A DNA stretch of 64,000 nucleotides, from NCBI GenBank assembly GCA_964017185.1, contig OZ024874.1:20506457-20570456 (forward strand), in the 5' to 3' direction. Below are positions 44,726 to 55,278 of this stretch, one piece after another (the first letter of the stretch is position 1; the number at the start of each line of letters is the position of its first letter). This stretch comes from Rugalucina vietnamica (Eukaryota; Mollusca; Bivalvia; Lucinida; Lucinidae). Made by a program: the position numbers and the translations under genes. The notes below the pieces were generated by a model. That model was not told where the DNA came from. It did not search any database and was given only the letters and a program-made list of their open reading frames with translations.

Positions 44726-46289
44726 GTAATTCTCATTCCTTACTTTGGTGGCTAAAATACAAATGTAGTTTTATTGTGCACGTCGATAATAAAGTAATAT
44801 ACTATTATTTATTGTATAATGCCCAAAAAAGAAATTCAAATTTTAACAAATATGCACATTATCATAACGCAAATAGGTGCTGGTGATCTGTTGAAAACGA
44901 GTCATAAGAGATACAGCATCCGCGTCATCTCTTTCGACGTACAGAAAATCGCAACGTTTCAACTACCCTCTCAATGACAAACTTCAGCAAACTTAGTCAA
45001 AAGTGTTTGAGTAATGTGTGTGTCTTTCATGCGACGGTACACAGAGTAGTTCTGAACAATATCATTAATATGGCATAATTTTGACTGATGTCACAGACAC
45101 AAATATAAAGATAGACACTTGTGACGCAGTGACAGTTTTCAGAGGGGAGAGGGTGGTCCATAGTTGTTCCATGTCTAGTATTGTATAGTCAATGTCGAAT
45201 GGGCACAAACAATCGTCCCGTGGGAATTTCATGACAATTTGTGACGACCTACCTTATAACAAACTTTGGGGCATATGCAACAGTTTAAACCAGTTCGTCG
45301 CCCTGAGACCCGCGTCTGGGCTGAAATATGACGTCATCAAAATGGCAACCAGCGCACTCATAATATGCATTTTAAACAACCATTCTTGTCAAATAAAATT
45401 TGATTTCCAGCTTTTCGCTGTTTAAAATGGGTGGATTTTACCAAATGTATTTATAAAAGCTATTTCAGCACAAAAGTATCACTCACAAGGAGCATAGCAC
45501 TGAAAATATGAGTCACGTCACGACAAAATCTGCATACAACGTGCCAAACTGGGAACTCATTTGACCTACCTTGCATCCCCCAAGACAATTTTTCATGGGT
45601 GCTAAATCATTTACTTGGAACAAAGAAGTACAGAAATACAAAAAAAACTTTTGTCCCCAAAAATAAACTCAAATGCACTATGAAAAATGCACGGTTTCCA
45701 TGGCAACCGTTAACATGATTCTTGAGGATGGGGATATGCATACAAAATTGATCATATTTCCACTGTTACTTATCCTGGATTACTGAACATGGTCTCATTT
45801 TAAAGCTTAGACATAGCCCTTTCTTTCTATGGTAAGTAATGCAAATTATTTAATAAGCATATTCATTAATTTTTATTTTAAATCCATAAATTAACTAATC
45901 CATTTCACTTTAAATCAATAAAGTAACTAATTCCAGGCCCAAATTGTCGTTGTGTCACTTTGTTATTGAACCAGTAATATCATATGACGAATTTATTGAT
46001 GACCTAGTCCTATATGAAAATTATCTTATTTGCATATTAATGAAAATTAGTATAAATGTAAAAAAAAATGAGGAAAAACGAGGAAAAAACTATATCCATT
46101 GCAAGGTATTGCATATGTTATGTGACCTATGTTGCAAATTCTGGGACAAATTCGTCAGAGGGACCACCTTAATGCCATCAAACATTGTCCACAGCAATTA
46201 AATCATTTGCATGATGTTAAAGTGCATAGTTTCCAAACCCACCTCTAATGCGATTCTAAAGAATAGTCTAAGAGTGTAATTACAAAAAT

Positions 46290-46470
46290 ACTTATACTGT
46301 TGAAAGTTGAAAAATTATAGCAATTCTCTTTGGCTACATGTTGCCAAATGTTAAGGGTCACCGACGAGACTTTTTAAAATAGTCAAAACCGCGGTATGGC
46401 CCATTCCCTTTCTCATTAATGTGTTCACTGCTCTTAAAGCATCTCAGTTTTAATTTTATTATATCCCACC
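46290..46470 (-). repeat. Dispersed repeat R2 (inverted)
   Basis: Shares GTTGAAAGTTG, CAATTCTCTTTGGCTACATG and AACCGCGGTATGGCCCAT with the complement of 11620-11835. Confidence 0.7.
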
Positions 46471-46737
46471 ATAAGTATTTTTGTATATTAATAAAACTGT
46501 TAAAAAAGTGAGGAAAAACGAGAGAAAAATTATATCCATTGCACGGTATTGGATAGGTTATAATATCAAATCTTGCATGCATGTGACAAATTCTCAAGAC
46601 TGTCAGTGTTGTCAGAGGAACCACCTTAATGCCATCAAATATTGTCCTCAGCAATGAAAAAAACATTTCCATGATGTAAAATTACATAGTTTTCACACCA
46701 CTCCTCGTGCGATTCTAAAGAATAGGATATACTTACA

Positions 46738-46985
46738 AAAAGGTACAAGTAGGCAAAGATCAGGAAAAGGCGCAATCAGAAAGAGATTCCCACTCCAAAA
46801 CCCGAGGTGGGAAAAAACCAAACTAACAATCAGGCACTTATACCATGAAACATATCGTAAGCCGAATGAGCAGCTATTTTCCCAATAGGTGGCCACTCAG
46901 TTACCTTAACATAATTAAAAATATGAAAACATACATAAGGCGCCAACAGCACAAAAAATTTTAAACACCAAGACATAAAACAAAT
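46738..46985 (+). repeat. Dispersed repeat R1, terminal part
   Basis: Starts exactly at AAAGGTACAAGTAGGCAAAG and ends at CACCAAGACATAAAACAAA. Inserted in the left arm of the large inverted repeat. Confidence 0.85.
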
Positions 46986-47629
46986 ACGTATATCCCACCA
47001 ATAGAATGCTCTAGAATACTATCTATAATTGGTCTGATAGTGATACTGAACCTAACAATTTAACCTTGATACCTAATATTTAAATAATTGAATTTACCGT
47101 ACTTATTCAAGAAAATTAATAAAACAAACAATAAAGACTTGGGAAGAAAATGTGAAAAAATAGAGGGTATATGTACCAATCGCTTGTACCAGGGTTGTTA
47201 ATCAACCTAGGATGCTGAAAAGGTATCAAATGAGTTATGACAATGTATTATGACCCTAAAGTATGGTGTAAGAAAATCTGATTTTCAATTTCACGAATTA
47301 AATGATAACTTCAGAAATTTTAAAGAGAGAGATAGAAAAAAATGAGTTAACCTACGAAATGACTTGTATCTCGGCAATTAAAAGACATATGGTGCTGAAA
47401 AATGACATCAAATGGTGTCTAGAGCATATATACCACCCTGTACTACAATTTATGGGTCTGTTTTTTTTTTTTGTTTTTTTTTTTTTAGTTTTAAGAATAT
47501 TAACAAAACTTTGTTCAATTTAGAGAAAAATGGAACAATTAAGGGGTATACGTAGAAAAACGCTAGGGGGCTGTAACTGGTAATAAATGATTGCTAGGAC
47601 AATGTTCTGTAACCATATAATCATATATA

Positions 47630-48569
47630 CGAGGGTGATCCAATAATGAATGGGACTTTTCTCCTATTTCATAAACCCTACTGACTGACTCAAGTTTACT
47701 ACTTTCATTTACTAGATACACGTCTGATCTCTCTATAGAACATATTTGATCAGATTTGCTCAACAACTTTGGTTGCCATGGTTACTTGAGAACTACTTGT
47801 GTAGTATCTATAGCCACGATCTGTCCTTTGAACTAATATAACCTATTAAAATGGAGCTATGCCACACATTTTGAAAAAGATAACTGATCATACTTGAGTA
47901 TTGTCTGTGTTAAACATCATCTGTGAAAGATTTTTCAACAGTCAATTTGGATCTAGCATAAGTGATCGAGAGGTGGTTGCCTAGCAACCATTCAACCTTA
48001 TGAATTCTGACTTAAAGATTTTTCTGAGTTCTGTGGTTGCTAGGCAACATAAATCTAAAAGGTCAGTTGTCTCTTTTGTAATTCATGTGTAATATTTGCA
48101 CTGTAACTGATAATTTCAAGATTCATAACAATCTTTTATGTCATTTATACTCAGGCTATGAAATATATCCCACCCCTACCCCCAATTTCATTGTACTTTC
48201 TCGCAAACAAGACCATGCTTTTCTCGCAAAAATGCTCACCCTGTTTAAAGTTTCTGCTGTATATATGTGATATTTGCAGCGCATAAAGCCAGCAATGCAT
48301 GGTATAAATTATAGTTAGTTTTTAGTGGATTTTTTGCCACCAGTTGCCATGGCAACCAACTTTAGATAGATATTACCCACGTGGCCATGGACCGTTTACT
48401 AACATTCTCTCGTTGCTAGGCAACGGTAGGTTGTTGTTTAGATATCAAATTTTAGCGGTGAATTGGGGTCGCATTATATTGAGCAACACTAATAATTTAC
48501 TCCCAACATGCAAATTCTATTTACATAGAAATAATTCAAAAAGTCCCATTCTTTATTGGATCACCCACG
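47630..48569. mobile_element. Mariner-like MITE with RFX X-box palindromes
   Basis: The ends CGAGGGTGATCCAATAATGA and, inverted, CGTGGGTGATCCAATAAAGA share about 30 bp and are flanked by TA (47628-47629, 48570-48571), as in mariner elements. The 940-bp interior has no transposase. It carries five X-box-like sites: 47772-47785 (GTTGCCATGGTTAC), 47976-47988 (GTTGCCTAGCAAC), 48036-48048 and 48412-48424 (GTTGCTAGGCAAC) and 48343-48356 (GTTGCCATGGCAAC). RFX factors bind such imperfect palindromes; binding here is inference. Confidence 0.85.
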
Positions 48570-48587
48570 TATAAAGCAAGAAAAAAG

Positions 48588-48680
48588 TAAAACTGAGATC
48601 CTTTAAGAGAAGTAAACATATTTATAAATGAGAAAGTATATGGGTCATACCGCGGTTTCGGCTACTCAATCTTCAGCTGT
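48588..48680 (+). repeat. Dispersed repeat R2, partial
   Basis: AACTGAGATCCTTTAAGAG and CATACCGCGGTTTCGGCTAC match the first half of R2. Confidence 0.65.
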
Positions 48681-51195
48681 TTTTCTTGTATTGATATTAA
48701 TGAGATCTTAATAAATAAGAGCAAATCAATGAAAAATGAAGGGGTACACCAACACCATTGATGCCAATAGCCGTAGAGAACTCAAAATGGCATCAATGTA
48801 TTGCTGGGCAATGTTTTATTGTCATGTGCTCATACTAGTATATAAATCATGCTTTCTGGCAGGCAAGATTTAATAAATTTTGGAGAAGCTTCTGTCATTT
48901 TCTGCGATATCCATACAACAAAAATAGCTGATTATATGGTTACAGAACAGTGTCCAGCAATCATTTGATGCCATTTATAGCTCTTCTACGTATACCCCCT
49001 TAATTGTTCCTCATTCCCCACCCCCTAAATTCAAAAGGTTTTGTTAGTATTCTTAAAACACCAAACGACTCGTAAATTTTAGTTGCAATTTTTTAATAAT
49101 AATATTGCCCTAGACACCATTTGATGCCATTTGCAGCACAATAGGACTTATGATTGCCGTGATAAAAGTAATTTTGTAGGTTTACTCATTTATGTTTTTC
49201 ATTTTCTTTTCTCTAAAATGTCTTTAGTGCATTGCCATAGCATTCATTTGGTACCTCTCTCAGCATCCTGTTTTGATAAACAGCTCTGGTACAAATGATT
49301 TGGTCCTATTTTTCCACAATTCTTCTCCATTTGTAATGTATTTTATTCCCGTGATACAAGTCATTTTCTAGGTTTACTCATATATTTTTTTAATTTTCTA
49401 TTCTCTAAAACTTGTTTAGTTTTCATCAAAATTCATAATATTGAAAATCAGATTATTGTTATATCATACTTCAGGACCATAGTACATTGCCATAGCATTC
49501 AATTGATACCTCTTTCAGCATCCTGGGTTGATAAACAGCTCTGGTACAAGCGATTTGTCACATATACCCTATATTTTTTCCACAATTGTTCTCCAAGTCT
49601 TTATGTTTTCACGAATAAGTACGATAAATTCAATTATTTAAATATTAGGTATCAAGGATTGTTAGGTTCATGTATCACTATCAGACCAATTAAATTATTA
49701 TTTTAGAGCATGTATACATGTAACATATGCAATACCTCGCAATGGATATATTTTTCCCCTCGTTTTTCCTCACTGTTTGACATTTTTATTAATTTTCATG
49801 AATATGCAAATGAGGTAGTTTTCATATCTACGTAGGACCAGGTCATCAATAAATTCGTCATATGATATTACTGGTTCAATAACAAAGTGGTACAATGGCA
49901 GTTTGGGCCTACATTTAGTTAGTTTTTGGATTTTTAAAGAGTGTTTTACCTTTTTTACATATTTTATTAAAATTAATGAATATACAAATAAATCAATTTG
50001 CAATACTTACCATAGGAAGAAAGGGATATATCTAAGCTTTAAAATAAGACCACGTTCAGTAGTCTAGGAAAAGTAACAATGGAGATATGACCAATTTTGT
50101 ATGTACATCCCCATGCTCAAGAATCACGTTACCGGTTGCCATGGAAACCATTCATTTTCCATAGTGCAGTTGAGACTATCTTTGAAGACAAAAAATCTTT
50201 GCATTTCTGGTGTCCCACGGAATGATTTGGCACCGATAAAAATTCCTGGGGATGCACCAAATTAGCTCCCGGGGTAATAAGGTTATGAGCGGTATTTGAA
50301 GAAAAACGTATGTCCGACGTATGCACGAACGAACGTACGACCAGATAAAGCAACACCCTTTAACCCATCGACTTAATTCGTCTATTGCGTGTATAATCAG
50401 ATGCATTTCATACATTCTCTTTGCAAAAAAAGCAATAAAGCAATAATGCGATGTTTTCAATTGATTTTGACGGAAATACGAATAATTCATATATAACCAT
50501 ATAGCCGCCATATTGATGACGTCATAAATCGACTCTGACGCGGCTGTAATAGCGACGAACAGGTTTAATGTTATACAAATATCCCAATGACAAGTTTTAT
50601 ATAGGTCGTCATAAATCGTCAAAAAAAATCGCACGAGATTCCCATTCGACATGGACTAAAACGTCAAAAGTGCCTCAGATCCCCTTTTTCCTGAATTGCT
50701 CAGCGTAGCATTTCAGAAAAAGGGTTTTAGGGCACTTTGGACCTTTTATTTTGATTGAAGACATTAAACGTCAATGTCCTGTGCATGGAGACAAACCAGA
50801 AAGAGACATGAAAATTAACATTAAACAGCTTGCTTAGCACACAGAAACGGCAGTCTGTTTGGGAATAAATTCATCTCTGCGTAATGGTTGAACTGTTTAT
50901 ACAAAATGTATAAAGAACAAGCATTTCTCTAAGAAAGAAAAACACCCCTTTAAGACCCATCCATTTGTTATATTCTAATATCAGTGCATATTCATTTTCA
51001 CGTTTGAACTGCAGAATTTCCGTATGTCATGACATTAGCCTTTGTTTGTCAAATTTAATTTCCAAAACCTGCTGATTATTAATACTAATGGAACTTAGGT
51101 AACTACGTACCAAATCAAAGTTTCCGTTTTTTTTTCATATCGTAAGTCTTAGAGTAATTAATCAAACAATAACTGCATATTAACTATCATTAATG

Positions 51196-51893
51196 TTATT
51201 TCAACATTTTATAAGACTCAGTCAGTACTGCTTCACAAACTGGACTTCCGGATTGCTGTTCTGTGAAATCCTGATTTAAAGTTCTGTCACTTGGATATCC
51301 TGGTATCATTCCACAATTTTTGATTTCGGCACAAACATTTCTGAGTCCCAAGGAGTACAAAACAGGCACCGACCCATACGCGTATCCACTCATATGACGT
51401 AATCCAGCAGGTCCAGGGGATGCATTGGATAATCGTGGGTTATTTGGGTTTAATGGGATTGTAAAGTCTTGTAGGCAACGATGCTTGGTAGCCCATAGCC
51501 TGACCCTGCATACGTGTATTAACCCTGTCGCGGTAAATTACATCCACAAGTTGTTTCATTTCCTCGAATGATTTTGTTAGCATCTGTATATAATCCCGCG
51601 CCACGGAGGGTGTTGCAATATTTGACTATTTTCTAACCGACGGCCCATTAGCATACGGCATCACTTCACGTATACTATCCGTAGCCACATTAAATCATGC
51701 ATGCGTTTTCGTTCTCGCATGTTTATTCTATGGCGTAAATCCGACGGTTTCTTTGCGTAGTTATTTGCCTGCTTTGTCGATGAATAAAACGAGCTTTTCT
51801 CGAGTTCGGGTCTAATGTTGTCAGAATATCTGCAGTTTCTGTGGTATCTATTTCACTTGTTGTTTCTACGTCAGAAGTAATTTCTTTTTTGCA
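51196..51893 (-). pseudogene. Olig-like bHLH copy 4, dead
   Basis: Same structure as copy 1, including the lost start (AAA instead of ATG) and the upstream [17 protein letters not shown] reading. This shows descent from a copy that had already lost its start. Additional lesions: a one-base deletion within the basic-region codons after MHDL, a TAG in the loop where VRKLSK is expected, and small deletions in the linker and middle region. Only the C-terminal frame SGYAYGSVP to MLK (51196-51393) is open. The LTR element is inserted 5' of the ancestral start, about 24 bp upstream. Confidence 0.9.
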
Positions 51894-51916
51894 GAATATG
51901 AAAGTGATATGGAAAG

Positions 51917-52122
51917 TGTGGAAATGGTACACTTCTCCCGGGGATGAGAAGACCTGAACCGTATGATGTCCGTGCGAATAGTCATATATGGAGAATAGAA
52001 CCTACAGCACACAGAATATACAGCGGGCAGGAAACCTCTGTGCTCGCCTTCTGCCGTGTGCTACTACCAGAGAAACACAGTTACAAGGCCACCTTAGAGG
52101 GTAAGAACCCAATTTTACTACA
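51917..52122 (+). repeat. 5' LTR
   Basis: Begins TGTGGAAATGG and ends TTTTACTACA. Identity with the 3' LTR extends six bases further left (GGAAAG) and three right (GTG), so the exact boundaries could shift slightly. No obvious TATA box or AATAAA inside. Confidence 0.85.
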
Positions 52123-52784
52123 GTGGCGACGAGGCAAAACTCGGTAACCTGTGAATTTCTGGAAATTTGGAATTGTCAGTAGTTTTCGTGACCTGAGTTT
52201 ATTTGCAGGGGAATAAAGACCGCCCATTCAACGTATTGAGGAAGTCTACGGGAATTAGACCGTGATATTCAGGAGCAGATTAAATGCAGATTGTGGAAAC
52301 TTCATATTTTTGTATTTTTGCATATTTTTAATGTTTTCACCTTTGGCAAAATTTAGCCTGTTCTAAAAAAACAACAAAAATTTGCATCATTTCAGGCTAC
52401 AAAATTTCACAGCTAATTTTCACAAGCCAAGCAATTTATTCATAAGAATTTAAACTCAGAAAATTTCTTTGACCTTGAGAGAAAGACATACAAAGGGATA
52501 AAGACCGATTGTTTTGAGCAGGGACTTTGCACAGACAAACGTGATATCCAATGGTTGTATTGATTTTTCATGGTTTTGGAAATATAATCATAATTTGTTG
52601 AAAATTTGGCACATTATTTTCTTTGAAAATTAATTTACAAGAAGCTTTGGATATTTTTCTTGATCTTTCTAAATTCTAAAATTTTGGCTTGTACTTTTGA
52701 ATATGATGAATTTTGATTTTTTGACATTGCACCGTGGAACAAATTTCTGAGCGCTAACCACGAGCTCCAGCCAAAGCAGTCAAA

Positions 52785-53726
52785 ATGGCATATCAACACC
52801 AACAGTTTGGCTCTGTCAATCCATGGAATGCAACAAGGTGCTCCCCCGAGTCCACTTCTTTTATACAAAGTGGGGGAGAGAGTGAGAGGTTCTCACCAAT
52901 TGGGTATGCCTCATCCATGGGGCACATGCCTTACCCTGTCAACAATCTGGGACTTAGGCAACCCACATATGGGTACTGTCCACAAGAGGGTGTCATGCAT
53001 TTACCGGTCTCTTTACAGCACCCGTACTTGGCCAACAATACAAGCTGGAGCCAGGCTCCGAGACAGCTGGGCATGTACTCGCCCGAACAGTTACAGCAAG
53101 CCAGGTCAATAGCACACTTCTCACCTGGTGTGAAGGTGGAAACTTATTGCAACCAGTCTGTGGATGAACAGCATTGTCCAAGTCTGTCATGTTCAACCGA
53201 GTATCCAGCTATTGATCAAAGGTTTCAGATCCAGAACTATGAAATACAGGGAAAGACCGAGTCTGAGAAAAGGTCAGTCCAGTACTTGAGACAAGCAGCA
53301 ATGCAAAACACTGAACAGACTGTGCTGCCTAAATCACTGTATTTCAGTCAATCATCATCCTGGGCAGAATTTTACAGGGAATTTCTCAACTATGCCCGAG
53401 ACAAACAGTGGTCTTCCCTAGAATGCAAGACATACATGGGTAAAGTTTTGGAAGGCAAAGCTGCAGAACACTTCCAGTTTCTCATTGAGCAAGACCCTAA
53501 CCTCCCATATTATGACTTACTCAACAAAATGGAAGATTTCATGAAAAAGCTTAATTCACAAGGAGTCATGTCTCCGGTGAAACCCTGCCCTAGTAAAACA
53601 CTGACTGACACTCAAGTGCATTACTCAACACCTTCTTACATGCACACATACAAGCATCATTCCCCCTCACTGAACATAGTTCAAGAGCCTCATTTCAATT
53701 TGTCTAATAAATCGGTCAACTGGTAA
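52785..53726 (+). CDS. gag-like protein of the LTR element
   Basis: A 313-aa ORF. The N-terminal half is low-complexity and Gln/Ser/Pro/Tyr-rich. From about residue 180 there is a helical retrotransposon-gag-like segment (SSSWAEFYREFLNYARDKQW, then YMGKVLEGKAAEHFQFLIEQ and YYDLLNKMEDFMKKL). Gag proteins of Ty3-type elements assemble the particle that packages RNA. No CCHC zinc knuckle is visible. The ORF ends with TAA before the next ORF. Confidence 0.6.
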   Translation: MAYQHQQFGSVNPWNATRCSPESTSFIQSGGESERFSPIGYASSMGHMPYPVNNLGLRQPTYGYCPQEGVMHLPVSLQHPYLANNTSWSQAPRQLGMYSPEQLQQARSIAHFSPGVKVETYCNQSVDEQHCPSLSCSTEYPAIDQRFQIQNYEIQGKTESEKRSVQYLRQAAMQNTEQTVLPKSLYFSQSSSWAEFYREFLNYARDKQWSSLECKTYMGKVLEGKAAEHFQFLIEQDPNLPYYDLLNKMEDFMKKLNSQGVMSPVKPCPSKTLTDTQVHYSTPSYMHTYKHHSPSLNIVQEPHFNLSNKSVNW

Positions 53727-53810
53727 GAAAGATACGGCGATAATGAAAATTCTCAGAGATTAAATTGTGAAAACTCATCTCTAAGCACACAGTCTATTGA
53801 CACGGACATT

Positions 53811-54404
53811 GTGTCAAATGTTGACAATGTCTGCAAGATGAAATATCAAACTGAATCAAAAGACAACCTGACCTACAAAAAAGCTGAAGAGTGTAAGCCA
53901 AGGAAAAGGCAAAGGTATGTCAGATACAGAGGCCCTAGGACATTAGATCAAGCGGATGCAGACAGTACACTGAAATCAGAAGATCAAGCTCGACTGTGTG
54001 ACAGAATGACATGCCTTGAGACAATGCTTGAACAAATTACCACATTAGTTGACTCAAAGCAGTTCAAATCAGAAATACAAGACTCAGCATTGCATGACAG
54101 CAAGAAACCCTCGTTGCATGTAAAACATTCATCAGCATTGCATGATACTCGGACCACTGCAAGTCATGACCAACAGTTACCTTCCTCGCAGCATGCACAA
54201 AACTCACATGCATTTCATGAATTGCACGCACCATTGCCAGGCACTCTTCCAACTGCAATGGAGGGACCAGGAAGTTCAGAAAATGGGCATTTGAAACTGG
54301 AGCGGAGCTCCGAGACCAGAGAAAGTAACCAGGAAGCTGGACACCGCATACGAAGCTTGGAGGAGCATGCAGACTGGCCTCGAGACCAGGGGCATCCGAG
54401 CTGA
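53811..54404 (+). CDS. Second ORF of the LTR element (gag tail)
   Basis: A 197-codon frame rich in Lys/Glu/His/Ser, with an RKRQRYVRYRGPRTLDQ basic patch and ALHDxxxxxLHDxxxALHD-type degenerate repeats around residues 85-135. No ATG begins it (first codon GTG), so it is probably reached by frameshift or is a continuation broken by mutation. It overlaps the protease frame by 38 bp. No known domain. Confidence 0.4.
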   Translation: MSNVDNVCKMKYQTESKDNLTYKKAEECKPRKRQRYVRYRGPRTLDQADADSTLKSEDQARLCDRMTCLETMLEQITTLVDSKQFKSEIQDSALHDSKKPSLHVKHSSALHDTRTTASHDQQLPSSQHAQNSHAFHELHAPLPGTLPTAMEGPGSSENGHLKLERSSETRESNQEAGHRIRSLEEHADWPRDQGHPS

Positions 54405-55278
54405 AGATGAGGCAGACAGTTTAGCCAGCTGCGAACAGTTTATTGATGGGATGTACAACAAGTTATTTGGAGACTCATCACCTATCAATACATGTACATC
54501 CGAGGAACATAAAACTTGGTTAGATCAAAAGTTTGCAGATACATTCCATTCAGCATCTCTGCAAGAATCCTGCCTCAAGGACAAGGAAGTCCGAGAAACA
54601 GAACTGCAAGAAGAAACAAAACCTCGAGCCCCGCAGGAACAAGTTAACTCTAGCCTTCAAGGTGTGACACCTATCTGGCCGATTGAGGAGGGGAACCAAT
54701 CCCCGAGTCTCAAAGGGAATCAATCCCAGGATTCCGAGGAAGAGGATTCGGACACTAACTTTGGGATTGTCAGTATTTGTGAGCAACAGACTTCGTCATC
54801 AGCACTTAAAGTTCCAGTGACAGTCCAAGGTGTGGCTTTGAAATCTGTTATAGACACTGCTGCCATGGTTACCATTATATCAGACAGGGTTTATAGAAAA
54901 ATGGCTGTTAAACCAGAATTGTTGAAAACTGCAATCTTGAAAACAGCAGGGCGTGACCAGAAATTAAATGGACAAGTCGTAGGCCCGGTGTCTTTGAAGC
55001 TCGGAGAATCATTGTACTCAGTTCTGGTGCATGTTGCACCGATATATGAAGACATGTTGCTAGGGTTGAATTTCTTGATCGAACATGGTCTAGAAATCAA
55101 TGTGACTGAACAATATCTGTTAGTGAGGCAAAACAAAGAAAGAATTCCACTGGAGATATCACCATCTCCGAGAGAAGGCTGTGCTGTGTCAAAGGTCACG
55201 ACTGAAAGCAACGAAAGAAGTCCACTGGAGATATCACCATCTCCGAGAGAGAGCTGTACTGTGTCAAAGGTCGATTGA
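54367..55278 (+). CDS. Retropepsin-like protease ORF of the LTR element
   Basis: A 303-aa ORF whose C-terminal half resembles a clan AA aspartic protease: hydrophobic VPVTVQGVALKSVIDTAAMV (catalytic-loop position DTAA where DT/SGA is usual), then a long strand region and YEDMLLGLNFLIEHGLEI (the LLGxxFL signature). The end has a duplicated 60-bp unit (LEISPSPRE...SKV). Such proteases process gag-pol polyproteins. The Gly-to-Ala change in DTGA may weaken activity. No RT follows. Confidence 0.65.
   Translation: MQTGLETRGIRAEDEADSLASCEQFIDGMYNKLFGDSSPINTCTSEEHKTWLDQKFADTFHSASLQESCLKDKEVRETELQEETKPRAPQEQVNSSLQGVTPIWPIEEGNQSPSLKGNQSQDSEEEDSDTNFGIVSICEQQTSSSALKVPVTVQGVALKSVIDTAAMVTIISDRVYRKMAVKPELLKTAILKTAGRDQKLNGQVVGPVSLKLGESLYSVLVHVAPIYEDMLLGLNFLIEHGLEINVTEQYLLVRQNKERIPLEISPSPREGCAVSKVTTESNERSPLEISPSPRESCTVSKVD

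Larger units (their letters stand above)
45190..50655. repeat. Large imperfect inverted repeat
   Basis: The outer ends ATGTCGAATGGG (45192) and CCCATTCGACAT (50655 side) are inverted. Matches continue inward: 45690-45835 with 50155-50015, 45940-46090 with 49905-49730, 47035-47290 with 49700-49435 and 47540-47625 with 49015-48925. The arms are diverged and the right one contains extra tandem sub-repeats. R1, R2 and a mariner-like MITE have inserted in the left arm or centre. It could be an old foldback transposon or an inverted genomic duplication. No coding region is recognised. Confidence 0.75.

Noticed and set aside
45192..45425. ORF similar to minus ORF 50176-50652, considered as a duplicated gene pair
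   Set aside because: The similarity is due to the inverted-repeat arms; lengths and frames differ and no domain is seen.
51944..52147. ORF repeated at 56581-56880 (MRRPEPYDVRANSHIW...)
   Set aside because: It is the translation of the LTR itself, identical because the two LTRs are identical.
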